DNA of 64,000 nt from Sediminibacterium sp. Gen4 (GCA_013391385.1 JACBFI010000005.1:1-64000); one strand, 5' to 3'. Positions 34,146 to 43,495 are shown, counted from the stretch's first letter. Translations and numbers: made by a program. Notes: generated by a model from the letters alone, not told the origin.

Positions 34146-35155
34146 TAATTCCCCTTCTTCCTCGCCAAAATTGAAAAATCAGTATCCTCTTTCACAATCT
34201 TATTTTCAAGTATTCCAATGCCTTCGATCTCCATTGTAACGGTATCTCCGGGTTGTAGCCATTGTTCCTGGTAATGGGGGTCATTCAGTTTGCCGGTTCC
34301 ATTGAGTTCAAGAAAGCAGCCGGTTCCTACTGTACCACTTCCGATCACATCTCCGGGATGTAATTGTACGCCATAAGCACAACGCTCGATGATTTCTGCA
34401 AAAGTCCAGTCCATATCCCCAATATTACCTTCACTTACCTGTACTCCATTCACCCAACATTTCATACCCAGGTTCCAGTTCTTACCGGTGTGTCCGGGTT
34501 TGGCGGGTATTTCATAAGCTTCCAATTCATCCAGTGTCACCAAACAGGGGCCGATCACTGTTGAGAAATCTTTTCCTTTCGCCGGCCCTAGGTTCAATAA
34601 CATTTCTTCCATTTGCAATCTTCTGGCACTCATATCATTCATGATCATCAGTCCGCCAATGTATTGATCTGCTTCTTCAGCCGGAATATTTTTTCCGCTT
34701 TTACAGATAACGATAGCGGCTTCTAGTTCAAAGTCTAGTTTCTCAAAATGATCAGGCATGCAATAAATATCACCGGGTCCTTGGATGCTGTGGTGATTGG
34801 TAAAGTAGAAAATGGGATACTGATCAAATTCAGGGATCATCTCTACTTTGCGATTGCGACGTGCGGCGGCAACATGTTGACGAAAAGCATACCCATCTCT
34901 GCAAGAGGTAGGGAATGGAACAGGGGCCAGTAAGTTTTGTCCTTGTATATCAATACCTTTTTCTTTTCCAATCCTGCCATCTTTGATCGCAGCATTCACC
35001 TGTTGTGCAATAGGAAACATATCATCCCAATATTGTAGGAACATGTTCATACTACTGGGTAATTCAGGATGTACCATATCACAATCAAACAAATAACCAT
35101 CTACCAAAAATGCAAGTTGATCACGGCCTTCAGATAAGTAAGAGACAAGTTTCAT
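34145..35155 (-). CDS. Fumarylacetoacetate hydrolase-family protein
   Basis: A 336-residue FAH-superfamily enzyme; members cleave or isomerise acylpyruvates and related diketo acids with a divalent metal. The catalytic region has LDFELEAAIVICKSGKNIP (metal-binding Glu residues), IMNDMSARRLQ and GPCLVT. GSGTVGTGCFLELN is typical of the FAA hydrolase core. The start at 35155 (MKLVSYLSEGRDQ) was chosen because the 26-residue upstream extension is basic, unlike the family, and overlaps an inverted repeat region. It might act in tyrosine breakdown, but no pathway gene is adjacent. Confidence 0.9.
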   Translation of the reverse strand: MKLVSYLSEGRDQLAFLVDGYLFDCDMVHPELPSSMNMFLQYWDDMFPIAQQVNAAIKDGRIGKEKGIDIQGQNLLAPVPFPTSCRDGYAFRQHVAAARRNRKVEMIPEFDQYPIFYFTNHHSIQGPGDIYCMPDHFEKLDFELEAAIVICKSGKNIPAEEADQYIGGLMIMNDMSARRLQMEEMLLNLGPAKGKDFSTVIGPCLVTLDELEAYEIPAKPGHTGKNWNLGMKCWVNGVQVSEGNIGDMDWTFAEIIERCAYGVQLHPGDVIGSGTVGTGCFLELNGTGKLNDPHYQEQWLQPGDTVTMEIEGIGILENKIVKEDTDFSILARKKGN

Positions 35156-35193
35156 AATGCAATCATTTGAGGGGCGAAAATAGTTTAAAAAAT

Positions 35194-35271
35194 CTCTGCG
35201 AAACTCTTTTTCTCTTTTCTCTGCGGTGATCATGAACTGAAGAGAAAGAAGTGCGCAGCGGTTTCGCAGAG
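35194..35271. repeat. Inverted repeat in divergent gap
   Basis: CTCTGCGAAAC (35194-35204) and GTTTCGCAGAG (35261-35271) are perfect complements around a purine/pyrimidine-skewed interior with CTCTGCGG and GTGCGCAG. It lies between the divergent FAH-family and GH9 genes. Confidence 0.7.
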
Positions 35272-35311
35272 AGTAGTTAATCAGGTATCTTTATCGACCC
35301 AAAACAGCCGT

Positions 35312-37840
35312 ATGAAAAGGATATTGTTCTTTGTTGGAATTATTGTACTGATTCTGTGCTTTGCATTTAAAAAATCAGAAGACCAGCAACATTGGATTCG
35401 TATCAATCAACTGGGCTATACTCCCAATGGTAGTAAAGTAGCAGTTTGGTGTAGTAAAGAAAATTTTCTTCCGGAAAAGATCGAGTTGGTGAATGCTGAG
35501 ACGAATCAAGCCGTTTACTCCATTAATCAGTTAGAAGCTTTTGGTGCTTATGGTCCGTTCAATAAAACGGCACGAGTTCGGTTCACTTCATTTCGAAAAC
35601 CCGGACGATATTTTCTTCGTGCTGGTAATACTGTATCACCCATTTTTAAAATTGATCAGGATGTTTATAAAGGAACCGCTGATTTCTGTTTACGCTATAT
35701 GCGTCAGCAAAGAAGTGGGTTTAATCCGTATTTAAAAGATAGTTGTCATACCCACGATGGATATACATTGTATGGTCCGATGCCGGATAGTACACATATT
35801 GATGTCAGTGGCGGATGGCATGATGCGAGTGATTATTTACAGTACACCACTACTTCTGCCAATGCAGCCTGGCATCTGTTATCAGCCTATCAAAATTTCG
35901 GATGGGTATTCGGTGATGAAAAACAGGCCAATGGATTGGATGGGAAAAATGGGGTAGCAGATGTCTTGGATGAAGCCAAATGGGGATTGGATTGGTTATT
36001 AAAAATGAATCCGGCTGATGGTATCATGTTCAATCAGTTGGGTGATGACAGAGATCATGTGAAGATGCGCATCCCTAAAGAAGATACCAACTACTATGGA
36101 AGAGGGTTTGAACGTCCTGTTTATTTCGTTTCAGGTAAGCCCCAAATAAGAGGCAAGTTCATGAATGCAACAACAGGAACTGCTTCCACAGCGGGTAAGT
36201 ATGCAAGTACGTTTGCATTGGCAGCGCAAGTTTATCAGGAGAAAGATCAAAACTTCTCCCAAAAGTTATTGCAAAAAGCGGAAGCAGCGTATCGGTATGG
36301 GAAAAAATATCCGGGTGTTTCGCAAACGGCATCAGTTAAATCACCTTATATCTATGCAGAAGGGAATTGGGTAGATGATATGGAACTGGCTGCAGCAACA
36401 TTGGCACAAACGAAAGGCACTAAAGATGATCTCTATCACACAGATGCTTATTCCTTCGCTAAAAAAGAACCTATCACACCTTGGTTGGGAAAAGATACAG
36501 CGCATCATTATGAATGGTATCCGTTCGTGAATGCGGGTCATTATGTGTTAGCGAATGGAACACTCAATAATAATCAGCGTGATACCCTTCATGATTATTA
36601 TGAAGCAGGCATCAAAGCGGTTTGGAATAAGGCCAAACAAAATGCTTTTTATAGAGGTGTTCCATTTATATGGTGTAGCAATAATCTTACGGTTTCATTT
36701 GCATTGCAGTGTTATTGGTATCGAAAAATGACAGGTGATGATACATACACCGAACTGGAACAAGCAAATATTGATTGGATCTTTGGTTGTAACCCATGGG
36801 GAACAAGTATGGTTTATGGATTACCCTCATGGGGTGATACACCTGTAGATCCACATTCTGCTTTTACCCACTTAAAGAATTATCCAATTGATGGTGGATT
36901 GGTTGATGGTCCGGTATACACAGCCATCTATAAAAATCTGATTGGTATCAAATTGAATGATCCTGATGAATATGCTGCTTTTCAAAGTGATTTGGCTGTT
37001 TATCATGATGATTATGGTGATTATAGTACGAACGAACCTACGATGGATGGAACAGCATCTTTGATCTATTTATTGGCAGCAAAAGAAAATGAAACAAGAC
37101 CAACAACTAGCGGCGGCTGGACAGCTTATCCTCCTATCAACCCTGCTTTTACATTACAGCATGGTGCTATTGTGAGAGGTGATACGACTAAGAAGTCTAT
37201 CGCAATTGTTTTTACTGCAGATGAGTATGCAGAAGGATTACCGATGATTCAAAAAAACCTACAACAACAAAATATCAAAGCATCTTTCTTTTTCACCGGA
37301 AGAATGTATCGTAATAAAACTTATCAGCCCATTATTCAACAACTGTATCAACAGCAACATTATTTCGGTGCACATTCCGATCAGCATATTTTATACAATG
37401 ATTGGGGAAATAGGGATAGTCTATTGGTAACAAGAGATTCTTTGGAGAAAGATTATCAAAACAATATAGAAGCCATGCGATCCTTGGGCTTATTGAAAAA
37501 TGGAGAGCCGCAATATTTTATTCCACCTTATGAATGGTGGAATAGAAAAGTGACAAAGTGGTTTTCGCAAAACCTTATCCGATTGGTGAGCTTTACGCCC
37601 GGTACAAGAACCAATGCCGATTATACTTGGCCGGAGATGGGAGCTTCTTATAAATCAAGTGAAGAATTAATCGAACTGCTCAAAGCATTTGAAGTAAAGC
37701 ATACATTGAATGGTGCAATTTTGTTGATACACGCAGGAACAGATCCGAGAAGAAAAGATAAACTGTACAACCGTTTACCTGAGATCATCAGTTCGTTGAA
37801 AACAAAAGGCTACCATTTCACAACCATCGACAAACTATAA
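35312..37840 (+). CDS. GH9 cellulase fused to NodB-type polysaccharide deacetylase
   Basis: An 842-residue exported or lipid-bilayer-anchored protein. Residues 1-19 are a signal segment. A cellulase N-terminal Ig-like domain (about 28-115) opens IRINQLGYTPNGSKVAV. The GH9 catalytic domain (about 120-600) has Asp171 and Asp174 in GGWHDASDY and the acid Glu575 in TNEPTMDGTAS. The C-terminal domain (about 630-842) is polysaccharide deacetylase-like, with Asp637-Glu638 in FTADEYAEG and the metal site His688-x3-His692. The first motif is TADE rather than the classical TFDD, so deacetylase activity is uncertain. It probably acts on beta-glucans or acetylated polymers outside the cell. It is single-gene, not in a PUL. 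Confidence 0.9.
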   Translation: MKRILFFVGIIVLILCFAFKKSEDQQHWIRINQLGYTPNGSKVAVWCSKENFLPEKIELVNAETNQAVYSINQLEAFGAYGPFNKTARVRFTSFRKPGRYFLRAGNTVSPIFKIDQDVYKGTADFCLRYMRQQRSGFNPYLKDSCHTHDGYTLYGPMPDSTHIDVSGGWHDASDYLQYTTTSANAAWHLLSAYQNFGWVFGDEKQANGLDGKNGVADVLDEAKWGLDWLLKMNPADGIMFNQLGDDRDHVKMRIPKEDTNYYGRGFERPVYFVSGKPQIRGKFMNATTGTASTAGKYASTFALAAQVYQEKDQNFSQKLLQKAEAAYRYGKKYPGVSQTASVKSPYIYAEGNWVDDMELAAATLAQTKGTKDDLYHTDAYSFAKKEPITPWLGKDTAHHYEWYPFVNAGHYVLANGTLNNNQRDTLHDYYEAGIKAVWNKAKQNAFYRGVPFIWCSNNLTVSFALQCYWYRKMTGDDTYTELEQANIDWIFGCNPWGTSMVYGLPSWGDTPVDPHSAFTHLKNYPIDGGLVDGPVYTAIYKNLIGIKLNDPDEYAAFQSDLAVYHDDYGDYSTNEPTMDGTASLIYLLAAKENETRPTTSGGWTAYPPINPAFTLQHGAIVRGDTTKKSIAIVFTADEYAEGLPMIQKNLQQQNIKASFFFTGRMYRNKTYQPIIQQLYQQQHYFGAHSDQHILYNDWGNRDSLLVTRDSLEKDYQNNIEAMRSLGLLKNGEPQYFIPPYEWWNRKVTKWFSQNLIRLVSFTPGTRTNADYTWPEMGASYKSSEELIELLKAFEVKHTLNGAILLIHAGTDPRRKDKLYNRLPEIISSLKTKGYHFTTIDKL

Positions 37841-37843
37841 GAT

Positions 37844-37920
37844 TTCTGTGCTTCTCAGTGCCTTCAGTGGCAATCAATCGATCAAGAAAATTGCCACTGA
37901 AGGCACTGAGAAGCACAGAA
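37844..37920. terminator. Perfect 30-bp inverted repeat between convergent genes
   Basis: Arms 37844-37873 and 37891-37920 are exact complements with a 17-base spacer; the core is TTGCCACTGAAGGCACTGAG. It follows the GH9 stop by three bases and precedes the minus-strand gene end at 37932. It may terminate both transcripts. The same repeat family flanks the GxxExxY gene near 45.5-46 kb. Confidence 0.85.
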
Positions 37921-37931
37921 GTTAAAGTGCT

Positions 37932-38216
37932 CTACCATCTTTCTTCTTCCGATCCCTCCCAATCTTTTTGCTTGAAAGCCTCTCTTGATTTCTTTTTTTC
38001 TTCTTGTCTGTCAATAATCAGTTTTGCAATTAATTCACCCGCATTTTGATCCGGATGATCGGCGAGGGTTTGCTTGAGTTTTTTTTCATTGATATCTAAT
38101 CGATACAGTAAGGTTATCAGTTGATTAAAATCATCTGTGATGAGCCCATTTACAAAAGCCACCAATTGATCCCAGGAATAGGATTCGATACCCATCAGCT
38201 TATTTTCTTCTGCCAT
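37932..38216 (-). CDS. Conserved-looking small cytosolic protein, unknown
   Basis: A 94-residue soluble, highly charged protein. The first half has an aromatic patch (IESYSWDQLVAFVNGLI) and the second is a likely helix rich in Lys/Glu, ending KQKDWEGSEEERW. I do not recognise a named domain. It has no signal peptide or cysteine. It lies between a GH9 gene and a divergent membrane/HTH pair, so context offers no function. Confidence 0.7.
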   Translation of the reverse strand: MAEENKLMGIESYSWDQLVAFVNGLITDDFNQLITLLYRLDINEKKLKQTLADHPDQNAGELIAKLIIDRQEEKKKSREAFKQKDWEGSEEERW

Positions 38217-38327
38217 TCTTTAAAGGTATAGCAATCTTTTGTCGGTGTTTTTTACCTCAATATCAATCGGTTAAGTCAATTTATATGTACAAATTGTTAA
38301 AAAATCATTACATAATGTAAAATAAAT

Positions 38328-38358
38328 TTGACAAAATGAAAAAATGATTTTACCTTTG
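38328..38358 (+). promoter_or_regulatory. Bacteroidota-type promoter
   Basis: TTG at 38328-38330 and TACCTTTG at 38351-38358 are separated by 20 bases, an excellent match to the TTG / TAnnTTTG consensus. It lies 22 bases before the start of the small membrane protein gene. Confidence 0.8.
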
Positions 38359-38380
38359 TAGTATCAAATCAAATAAGTAT

Positions 38381-38830
38381 ATGAAACAGATCAAATTATT
38401 TCCGCATAGCTATCAGCGCATTGGTTATGTCTTATTGGTGCCTTTTCTGGCATTGGGTATTGCGCACATGTTTTTTGAATTCAACCCTTCTTGGTTGCAA
38501 TTTAAAATGATTACAAATGGTCAATTGGAATTTAGTGCCAGCCATAATTTCACAGATGAAGTAGCTTCGGTTGGTCTCATCATCAGTCTTATCTTAATTG
38601 CTTTCTCCAAAGAATCCATTGAAGATGAAGCTATCCAATTTTTTCGGTTGGAAGCATTGCAGTGGGCGGTATACGCCAACTATTTGGTATTGATTATCAG
38701 CATATTGGCTGTGTACGGAACCACATTTTTTCAGGTGATGACGTACAATATGTTTACAGTGCTGATCATCTTTATCCTTCGTTTTAGGTACATATTGTTT
38801 CAGTATAATAAAGTAGGTTATGAAAAATAA
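38381..38830 (+). CDS. Four-helix membrane protein paired with HTH regulator
   Basis: A 149-residue inner-membrane protein with about four hydrophobic segments (near residues 11-30, 62-76, 98-118 and 122-138). A loop of about 35 residues between the first two contains KMITNGQLEFSASHNFTDE. I do not recognise a named family, although small membrane proteins encoded next to compact HTH regulators are common in bacteria. The next gene starts inside its last codons, overlapping by 11 bases, so the pair is translationally coupled. A signal-sensing role is inference. Confidence 0.75.
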   Translation: MKQIKLFPHSYQRIGYVLLVPFLALGIAHMFFEFNPSWLQFKMITNGQLEFSASHNFTDEVASVGLIISLILIAFSKESIEDEAIQFFRLEALQWAVYANYLVLIISILAVYGTTFFQVMTYNMFTVLIIFILRFRYILFQYNKVGYEK

Positions 38831-39020
38831 GATCAAAGTGCAAAGAGCCATTCATAATCTGACACAGGATGATTTGGCCAAAAAAATTGCCGTAAGCCGA
38901 CAGACTATCAATACTATGGAATCCGGGAAATATGTACCCTCTACTGTTCTGGCACTCAAAATGGCAAAACTGTTTGGTGTTCCGGTAGAAGAATTATTTG
39001 AATTAGAGGACGAGGATTAA
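38820..39020 (+). CDS. Compact XRE-type helix-turn-helix regulator
   Basis: A 66-residue DNA-binding protein consisting only of an HTH_3 domain: LTQDDLAKKIAVSRQTINTM forms helices 2-3, and the YVPSTVLALKMAKLFGVPVE end is the usual dimer-side helix. Length matches the minimal YozG-like regulators. It overlaps the membrane-protein gene by 11 bases and probably controls this operon through the promoter at 38328. Confidence 0.92.
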   Translation: MKNKIKVQRAIHNLTQDDLAKKIAVSRQTINTMESGKYVPSTVLALKMAKLFGVPVEELFELEDED

Positions 39021-39092
39021 TTTTTTCTCCTTTTTCCAACCTTTTCGTGTAACAGAACTCTTTATTTGGAGTTAAGTAAATAAGTCATTTGT

Positions 39093-39266
39093 ATGCTGAA
39101 TCTGAGAAAATGGATACCGCTTTTGTTGCTGCTGGTCACCACAGCTGCACTCGCAGTAGTTCTCTTATTGGGCATACACCCTTCTGGCACTGGGAAAACA
39201 AAAGTTCCCGAAACATCAACTTTTGAATGGAGAGGAATTCCTTCGGGTAATTACTTATGCATCTAA
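39093..39266 (+). CDS. Possible 57-residue small membrane protein
   Basis: An ATG-started frame coding a basic N-terminus (MLNLRKW), a hydrophobic helix of about 20 residues (residues 8-27) and a polar tail ending in Cys-Ile. It fits a single-pass small membrane protein or a secreted peptide. It lies in the 290-base gap between the HTH gene and the outer-membrane receptor, in the same direction. No family is recognised; the evidence is coding layout only. Confidence 0.4.
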   Translation: MLNLRKWIPLLLLLVTTAALAVVLLLGIHPSGTGKTKVPETSTFEWRGIPSGNYLCI

Positions 39267-39314
39267 AAGTCACTGTTTCCTAACCATTTATTGTTTACGA
39301 GAAAAATACGTTCA

Positions 39315-42125
39315 ATGCGTAACAGAATTCTTTTGCTCTTACTGAGCATATGTATGACTACTGTAGTTTCAGCCCAAACAAATAATAACAAGGGCTTACT
39401 ATCCGGTAAACTGATTGATTCAGCTTCTAAACAACCAATGAATCTGGCAACAGTCTCCGTTTTTACAGCCGTCGATACTGTGTTGGTTACCTATCGTTTG
39501 AGTACAGAGGCAGGAGAATTCAAAGTGAGTGGATTGCCTTTGGATGTACAATTAAGAATGATTGTTTCTTATTCAGGCTATACTGTTACCAGAAAAGAAT
39601 TTAAACTCACATCAGATGCCCCTTCTTTTGATGCAGGCACTCTTGAAATGACACCCAATCAAGCCAATACATTGGATGAAGTGTTGGTGTATGCCGAACG
39701 TCCACCGGTTGTGGTGAAGCGTGATACCATTGAATTCAATGCCAACTCTTTCAAAACATTACCTTCTGCTTTGGTAGAAGACCTGCTTAAAAAATTACCC
39801 GGTGTTCAATTGGATGCCGATGGTAATATCACCGTGAATGGAAAAAAAGTAAACCGAATCATGGTGGATGGAAAAGATTTCTTCGGTGGTGATCCTAAAA
39901 TGGCGACTCGTAACTTACCGGCTAACCTTATCGATAAAATTCAGGTAGCAGATGATAAAGATGAATTGGATTTGAATCCGGATAAGGCCAAGGCAGATGT
40001 GGGTCAGGTCATCAATCTTAAATTGAAAAAAGCCATTAAACAAGGATGGTTTGGAAAAGCCTATGCAGGTAAAGCAGATGAAGATAGATATGAAGCGGGC
40101 GGTATCGTAAATATGTTCCGTGATACTTTACAAGTGAGCGTTTTAGGTTTCAGTAATAATTTGAATAAAGCCGGATTTGGATTCAATGATATCAGAACCC
40201 TAGGTGGTTTCGATCGAAGTGGTATCAATTCTATCTCCATCAACGGTAATGGCGGATTGAATGTGAATGGTATTTCTTTTGGAGGAACCGGACAAGGTAT
40301 TCAACAATCGCGCGGGATTGGATTTAACCTGAATAATGAATTCAAAAAAGGGTTAACGCTCAATACACAATATTTCTATGGTAAAACAAGAAATGATATT
40401 ACAGAGTTAGAAAACAGACAACAGTTTTTGGGTGATACCATCCTTAATACAAGATCGAACAGATCTGAAATACAAAATGCCAACAGCCATCGATTGGGTT
40501 TTGGTCTGCGCTGGAAAATTGATACGACTTCAAGAATGGAATTTCGCCCTTCTTTAACGGTTGGAGAGCAGAATAATAATCGTCTTACCAATATCAATAC
40601 AACAAGTAGTGTAGATGGGCTTTTGAATACAAGTAATAATCTTCAGTCTGTACATGCAAAGGATCTAGGCTATAATCATCAATTGAGCTATTTCAAAAAT
40701 TTCAGAAAAAAGGGAAGAACATTCAATGTATTCAATACAGTGAATTACAACAGCACCAACAGTGATCAATTCAATAATGTTTTAAATACTTTTTTCCCAA
40801 CAGGTTCCACTACTTTGGATCAGTTACGTGATTTGGAGCGTGCCAATTTCTCTACCAATACCAATCTGAATTTTGCTGAGCCGCTTGCTAAAAACTTAAC
40901 CTTACGCTTGGGATATGCATTAACGTATTTTGAAAATAAAGACGCTTTATCAACTTTTAATAAAAGCAATAGTAGTGGTAAATATGATCAACTAAACAGT
41001 TTATTGACCAATCATCTGGAAAGAACGAGTTGGAGAAACAATCTTTCATCAGGATTGAATTTCAGGTATAAAAAATTAAGCATTACAGCTACGCTGAACT
41101 TCTTATGGCTGGATTTGAATAACCGTTATATTTCTATTGGACAAAAACTCGATCAGCATTTCAATTATATTTTACCGGGTGGAAATATCAGTTGGCGAGA
41201 GTTTAACCTGAGTTATAATGTGAATGTCAATCCACCGGGTATTGGAGATATTCAACCTGTAGCGGATAACAGTAACCCATTGTACATCAATAAGGGTAAT
41301 CCTGATCTGAAACCGGCAGAATCTCATAACTTTAATCTCAACTATTTTAAGAATATCACTGCTAAACAATTATTCATTAGTGCTTATTTGGGAGGAAACA
41401 TTAGCAATAATAGTGTGGTAAGAAGTCGCGAAATTGCTGCCAATGGTGTTCAAACCACGATGCCTGTAAATGCAGATGGTATCCATAATTTTTATACAAA
41501 CTTTTATTTCAATAAACAGTATAAACTCAACAAGACTTTTTCTGTGAACTTCGGAAGTGGGTATAATCTTAACTATACCAGAAATTTTTTAATCATCAAT
41601 TCCAAGAAGAGCTATGTAAAGAATATTGATTTCAGTCCGTACTTACGCGGAGGCTTCAACTGGAATGATAAAGTAGAGTGGAATATCAGTTATAACAGAG
41701 GTATTAATAATGCGTATTATGAAAGCGGCGATTTTCGTAACCTGCAAGTAGAAAGACAGAGCATCAATACTGATCTCGTAGTACGGATACCGAAAAAATT
41801 TGTTTGGGAAATGACTTTAGATCATCGTTATAATTCACAAACAGCTCCCGGGGTTCAGAAAACAGTTGCTCTATTGAATGCCGGATTAACGTACCTGTTC
41901 TTGAAAGAGGATAAAGGACAACTTAAGTTCTCAGTCTTTGATCTACTGAATCAAAATCGTTCTGTATTCCGTTTCTCAGCTGAGAACTTCATTACCGATC
42001 GACAAGTAAATATTCTTCAGCGTTATTTTATGCTCACATTTACCTACAATATCAGAAGCTTTGGAGCATCCGGTAAGGGATCAGGTGGTAAAGTAGGGGG
42101 AAGGCAAAGTATGTTTTTCTTCTAA
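39315..42125 (+). CDS. Outer-membrane beta-barrel TonB-receptor-like protein
   Basis: A 936-residue outer-membrane protein. After a signal peptide ending VVSAQ there is a carboxypeptidase regulatory-like beta-sandwich (about residues 30-110), then a plug-like domain with EDLLKKLPGVQLDADGN and RIMVDGKDFFGGDP (about 155-215), then a long beta-barrel of the OMP_b-brl_3 type ending in alternating aromatic strands. The cargo is unknown. No SusD partner follows. The ATG at 39315 was preferred to a TTG at 39291 because it begins the signal peptide. Confidence 0.92.
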   Translation: MRNRILLLLLSICMTTVVSAQTNNNKGLLSGKLIDSASKQPMNLATVSVFTAVDTVLVTYRLSTEAGEFKVSGLPLDVQLRMIVSYSGYTVTRKEFKLTSDAPSFDAGTLEMTPNQANTLDEVLVYAERPPVVVKRDTIEFNANSFKTLPSALVEDLLKKLPGVQLDADGNITVNGKKVNRIMVDGKDFFGGDPKMATRNLPANLIDKIQVADDKDELDLNPDKAKADVGQVINLKLKKAIKQGWFGKAYAGKADEDRYEAGGIVNMFRDTLQVSVLGFSNNLNKAGFGFNDIRTLGGFDRSGINSISINGNGGLNVNGISFGGTGQGIQQSRGIGFNLNNEFKKGLTLNTQYFYGKTRNDITELENRQQFLGDTILNTRSNRSEIQNANSHRLGFGLRWKIDTTSRMEFRPSLTVGEQNNNRLTNINTTSSVDGLLNTSNNLQSVHAKDLGYNHQLSYFKNFRKKGRTFNVFNTVNYNSTNSDQFNNVLNTFFPTGSTTLDQLRDLERANFSTNTNLNFAEPLAKNLTLRLGYALTYFENKDALSTFNKSNSSGKYDQLNSLLTNHLERTSWRNNLSSGLNFRYKKLSITATLNFLWLDLNNRYISIGQKLDQHFNYILPGGNISWREFNLSYNVNVNPPGIGDIQPVADNSNPLYINKGNPDLKPAESHNFNLNYFKNITAKQLFISAYLGGNISNNSVVRSREIAANGVQTTMPVNADGIHNFYTNFYFNKQYKLNKTFSVNFGSGYNLNYTRNFLIINSKKSYVKNIDFSPYLRGGFNWNDKVEWNISYNRGINNAYYESGDFRNLQVERQSINTDLVVRIPKKFVWEMTLDHRYNSQTAPGVQKTVALLNAGLTYLFLKEDKGQLKFSVFDLLNQNRSVFRFSAENFITDRQVNILQRYFMLTFTYNIRSFGASGKGSGGKVGGRQSMFFF

Positions 42126-42149
42126 TCTCTTCTTTGCGATAACTCATTT

Positions 42150-42208
42150 CTCCTATTCTCTGCGGTTATTTACTTTAAAGGAGTAACCGTAAAGAATAGG
42201 AGTTTTTT
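42150..42208 (+). terminator. Terminator after the outer-membrane receptor
   Basis: Arms CTCCTATTCTCTGCGGTTA (42150-42168) and TAACCGTAAAGAATAGGAG (42184-42202) pair at 17 of 19 positions and are followed by six T. Confidence 0.88.
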
Positions 42209-42425
42209 ATTAGTGCTAATACTTCTCCATCACCCCCAACCCAAATAAGGCAAAATCATATTTCACCGGATCTTTGGGGTCTAGTGTCTTCAGGTAATTG
42301 GTGAGTTCTACAGCTGCTTGCCAGTCTGTTTGTTTTCTATCTAGTAATTGAAACCTGTAAGCTCCCCTTTTTTTCGGGCCAGTTAAAAGTATAATTTTCT
42401 TTTTTCAGTTTAACATGAATACGGA

Positions 42426-43196
42426 TTAAATGTATTCGACTGGCGGTACAAAACCCAGCGACTGATGTGGTCTTGAGCAATTATAATCCATACGCCATTC
42501 TTCTGCTTTTTCTCGTACCTCATCCAATGTTGTAAATACATACGCATTTAATAATTCCTTTCTGATGTTGCCATTACAACGTTCTACATAGCCGTTTTGC
42601 ATAGGTTTACCGGGTTGTATAAAAGCCAGACTGATGTTATGCTCCCTGCACCAAAACTCAAGCTTGTGTGAGATGAACTCTGGTCCATTATCTACACGTA
42701 TCATGTGCGGTAAGCCCCTAAACTCTTTGAGGTATTCCAGCACTCTGATCAGCCGAAGCGTTGGCAGTGACAGATCTGATTCGATGTGCAGAATCTCTCT
42801 GTTATAATCATCAATGATGTTTAACAATCTGAACCTTCTGCCATCCCATAAGGTGTCGCTCATAAAATCAATACTCCACACCTCATTGATAGCAGCGGGC
42901 TGATAAAGTGATTGCTTTACACGTTGTGGCAACCGCTTTTTATAACGTCTGCGGATATTGAGTTTTAAATCAGTATACACTCTGTACACCCGCTTGTGAT
43001 TCCAGATGTACCCGTTTCTTCTGATCCTGAAGTAACTCTGCCAAAAACCAATAGCAGGATGCTTCTCTACTAACTGTTGCAGTTGTTCAACAACAACAGT
43101 ATCATCCTTTGGCTTAGGCTTGTATTGTTGTGTACTTCGTGGCAGGCTTACTGTTTTACATGCCTGACGCTGGCTGATACCAAACTCGCTCACCAT
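42426..43196 (-). CDS. IS3-family transposase OrfB (DDE integrase)
   Basis: A 256-residue catalytic part of the IS407-group transposase. The DDE triad is visible: Asp in VWSIDFMSDTLW, Asp in RVDNGPEF and Glu in GYVERCNG. The upstream HTH_21-like segment has KRVYRVYTDL, and the end has RPHQSLGFVPPVEY, typical of the group. In this family OrfB is mainly made as an OrfA-OrfB fusion by -1 frameshifting. The open frame continues upstream of this ATG to the slippery site at 43235-43241. The protein looks intact. Confidence 0.95.
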   Translation of the reverse strand: MVSEFGISQRQACKTVSLPRSTQQYKPKPKDDTVVVEQLQQLVEKHPAIGFWQSYFRIRRNGYIWNHKRVYRVYTDLKLNIRRRYKKRLPQRVKQSLYQPAAINEVWSIDFMSDTLWDGRRFRLLNIIDDYNREILHIESDLSLPTLRLIRVLEYLKEFRGLPHMIRVDNGPEFISHKLEFWCREHNISLAFIQPGKPMQNGYVERCNGNIRKELLNAYVFTTLDEVREKAEEWRMDYNCSRPHQSLGFVPPVEYI

Positions 43197-43228
43197 GTGT
43201 TCAGCCAGGCTGCTTTTCTCATCAGGCG

Positions 43229-43495
43229 TTACAGCTTTTTTGCCATTGCATCTTTTAACGCTTCATGCACTAAACTTAAGTTGGCATACATGCGTTTCAA
43301 ACGGCTGTTCTCTTCTTCCAACTCTTTGATTCGTTTCAATTCATTTACATCCAATCCGCCATAACGTTGACGCCATTTGTAAAACGATGCTGTAGTAATC
43401 CCAAGCTCCCTGCAAATATCCTTGGCATCTTTACCAGCCTCGTGTTCCTGGATTGCTTTCACAATCTGTGTCTCAGTAAATCTTGATTTTTTCAT
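43229..43495 (-). CDS. IS3-family transposase OrfA
   Basis: An 88-residue DNA-binding part of the transposase. It starts [21 protein letters not shown] and has a helix-turn-helix ([23 protein letters not shown] split over about 25-47), then a leucine-zipper-like coiled coil ([16 protein letters not shown], about 57-72). It ends DAMAKKL at the frameshift site. OrfA alone often represses transposition; the fused product is the active enzyme. Confidence 0.95.
   Translation of the reverse strand: MKKSRFTETQIVKAIQEHEAGKDAKDICRELGITTASFYKWRQRYGGLDVNELKRIKELEEENSRLKRMYANLSLVHEALKDAMAKKL
43235..43241 (-). other. Programmed -1 frameshift site (A6G)
   Basis: On the minus strand the sequence A-AAA-AAG precedes the OrfA stop by four bases. 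A -1 slip converts the reading to Lys-Lys-Ala-Val-Thr-Pro-Asp-Glu and continues without a stop into OrfB. This is the standard arrangement for IS3-family transposase. Confidence 0.88.
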
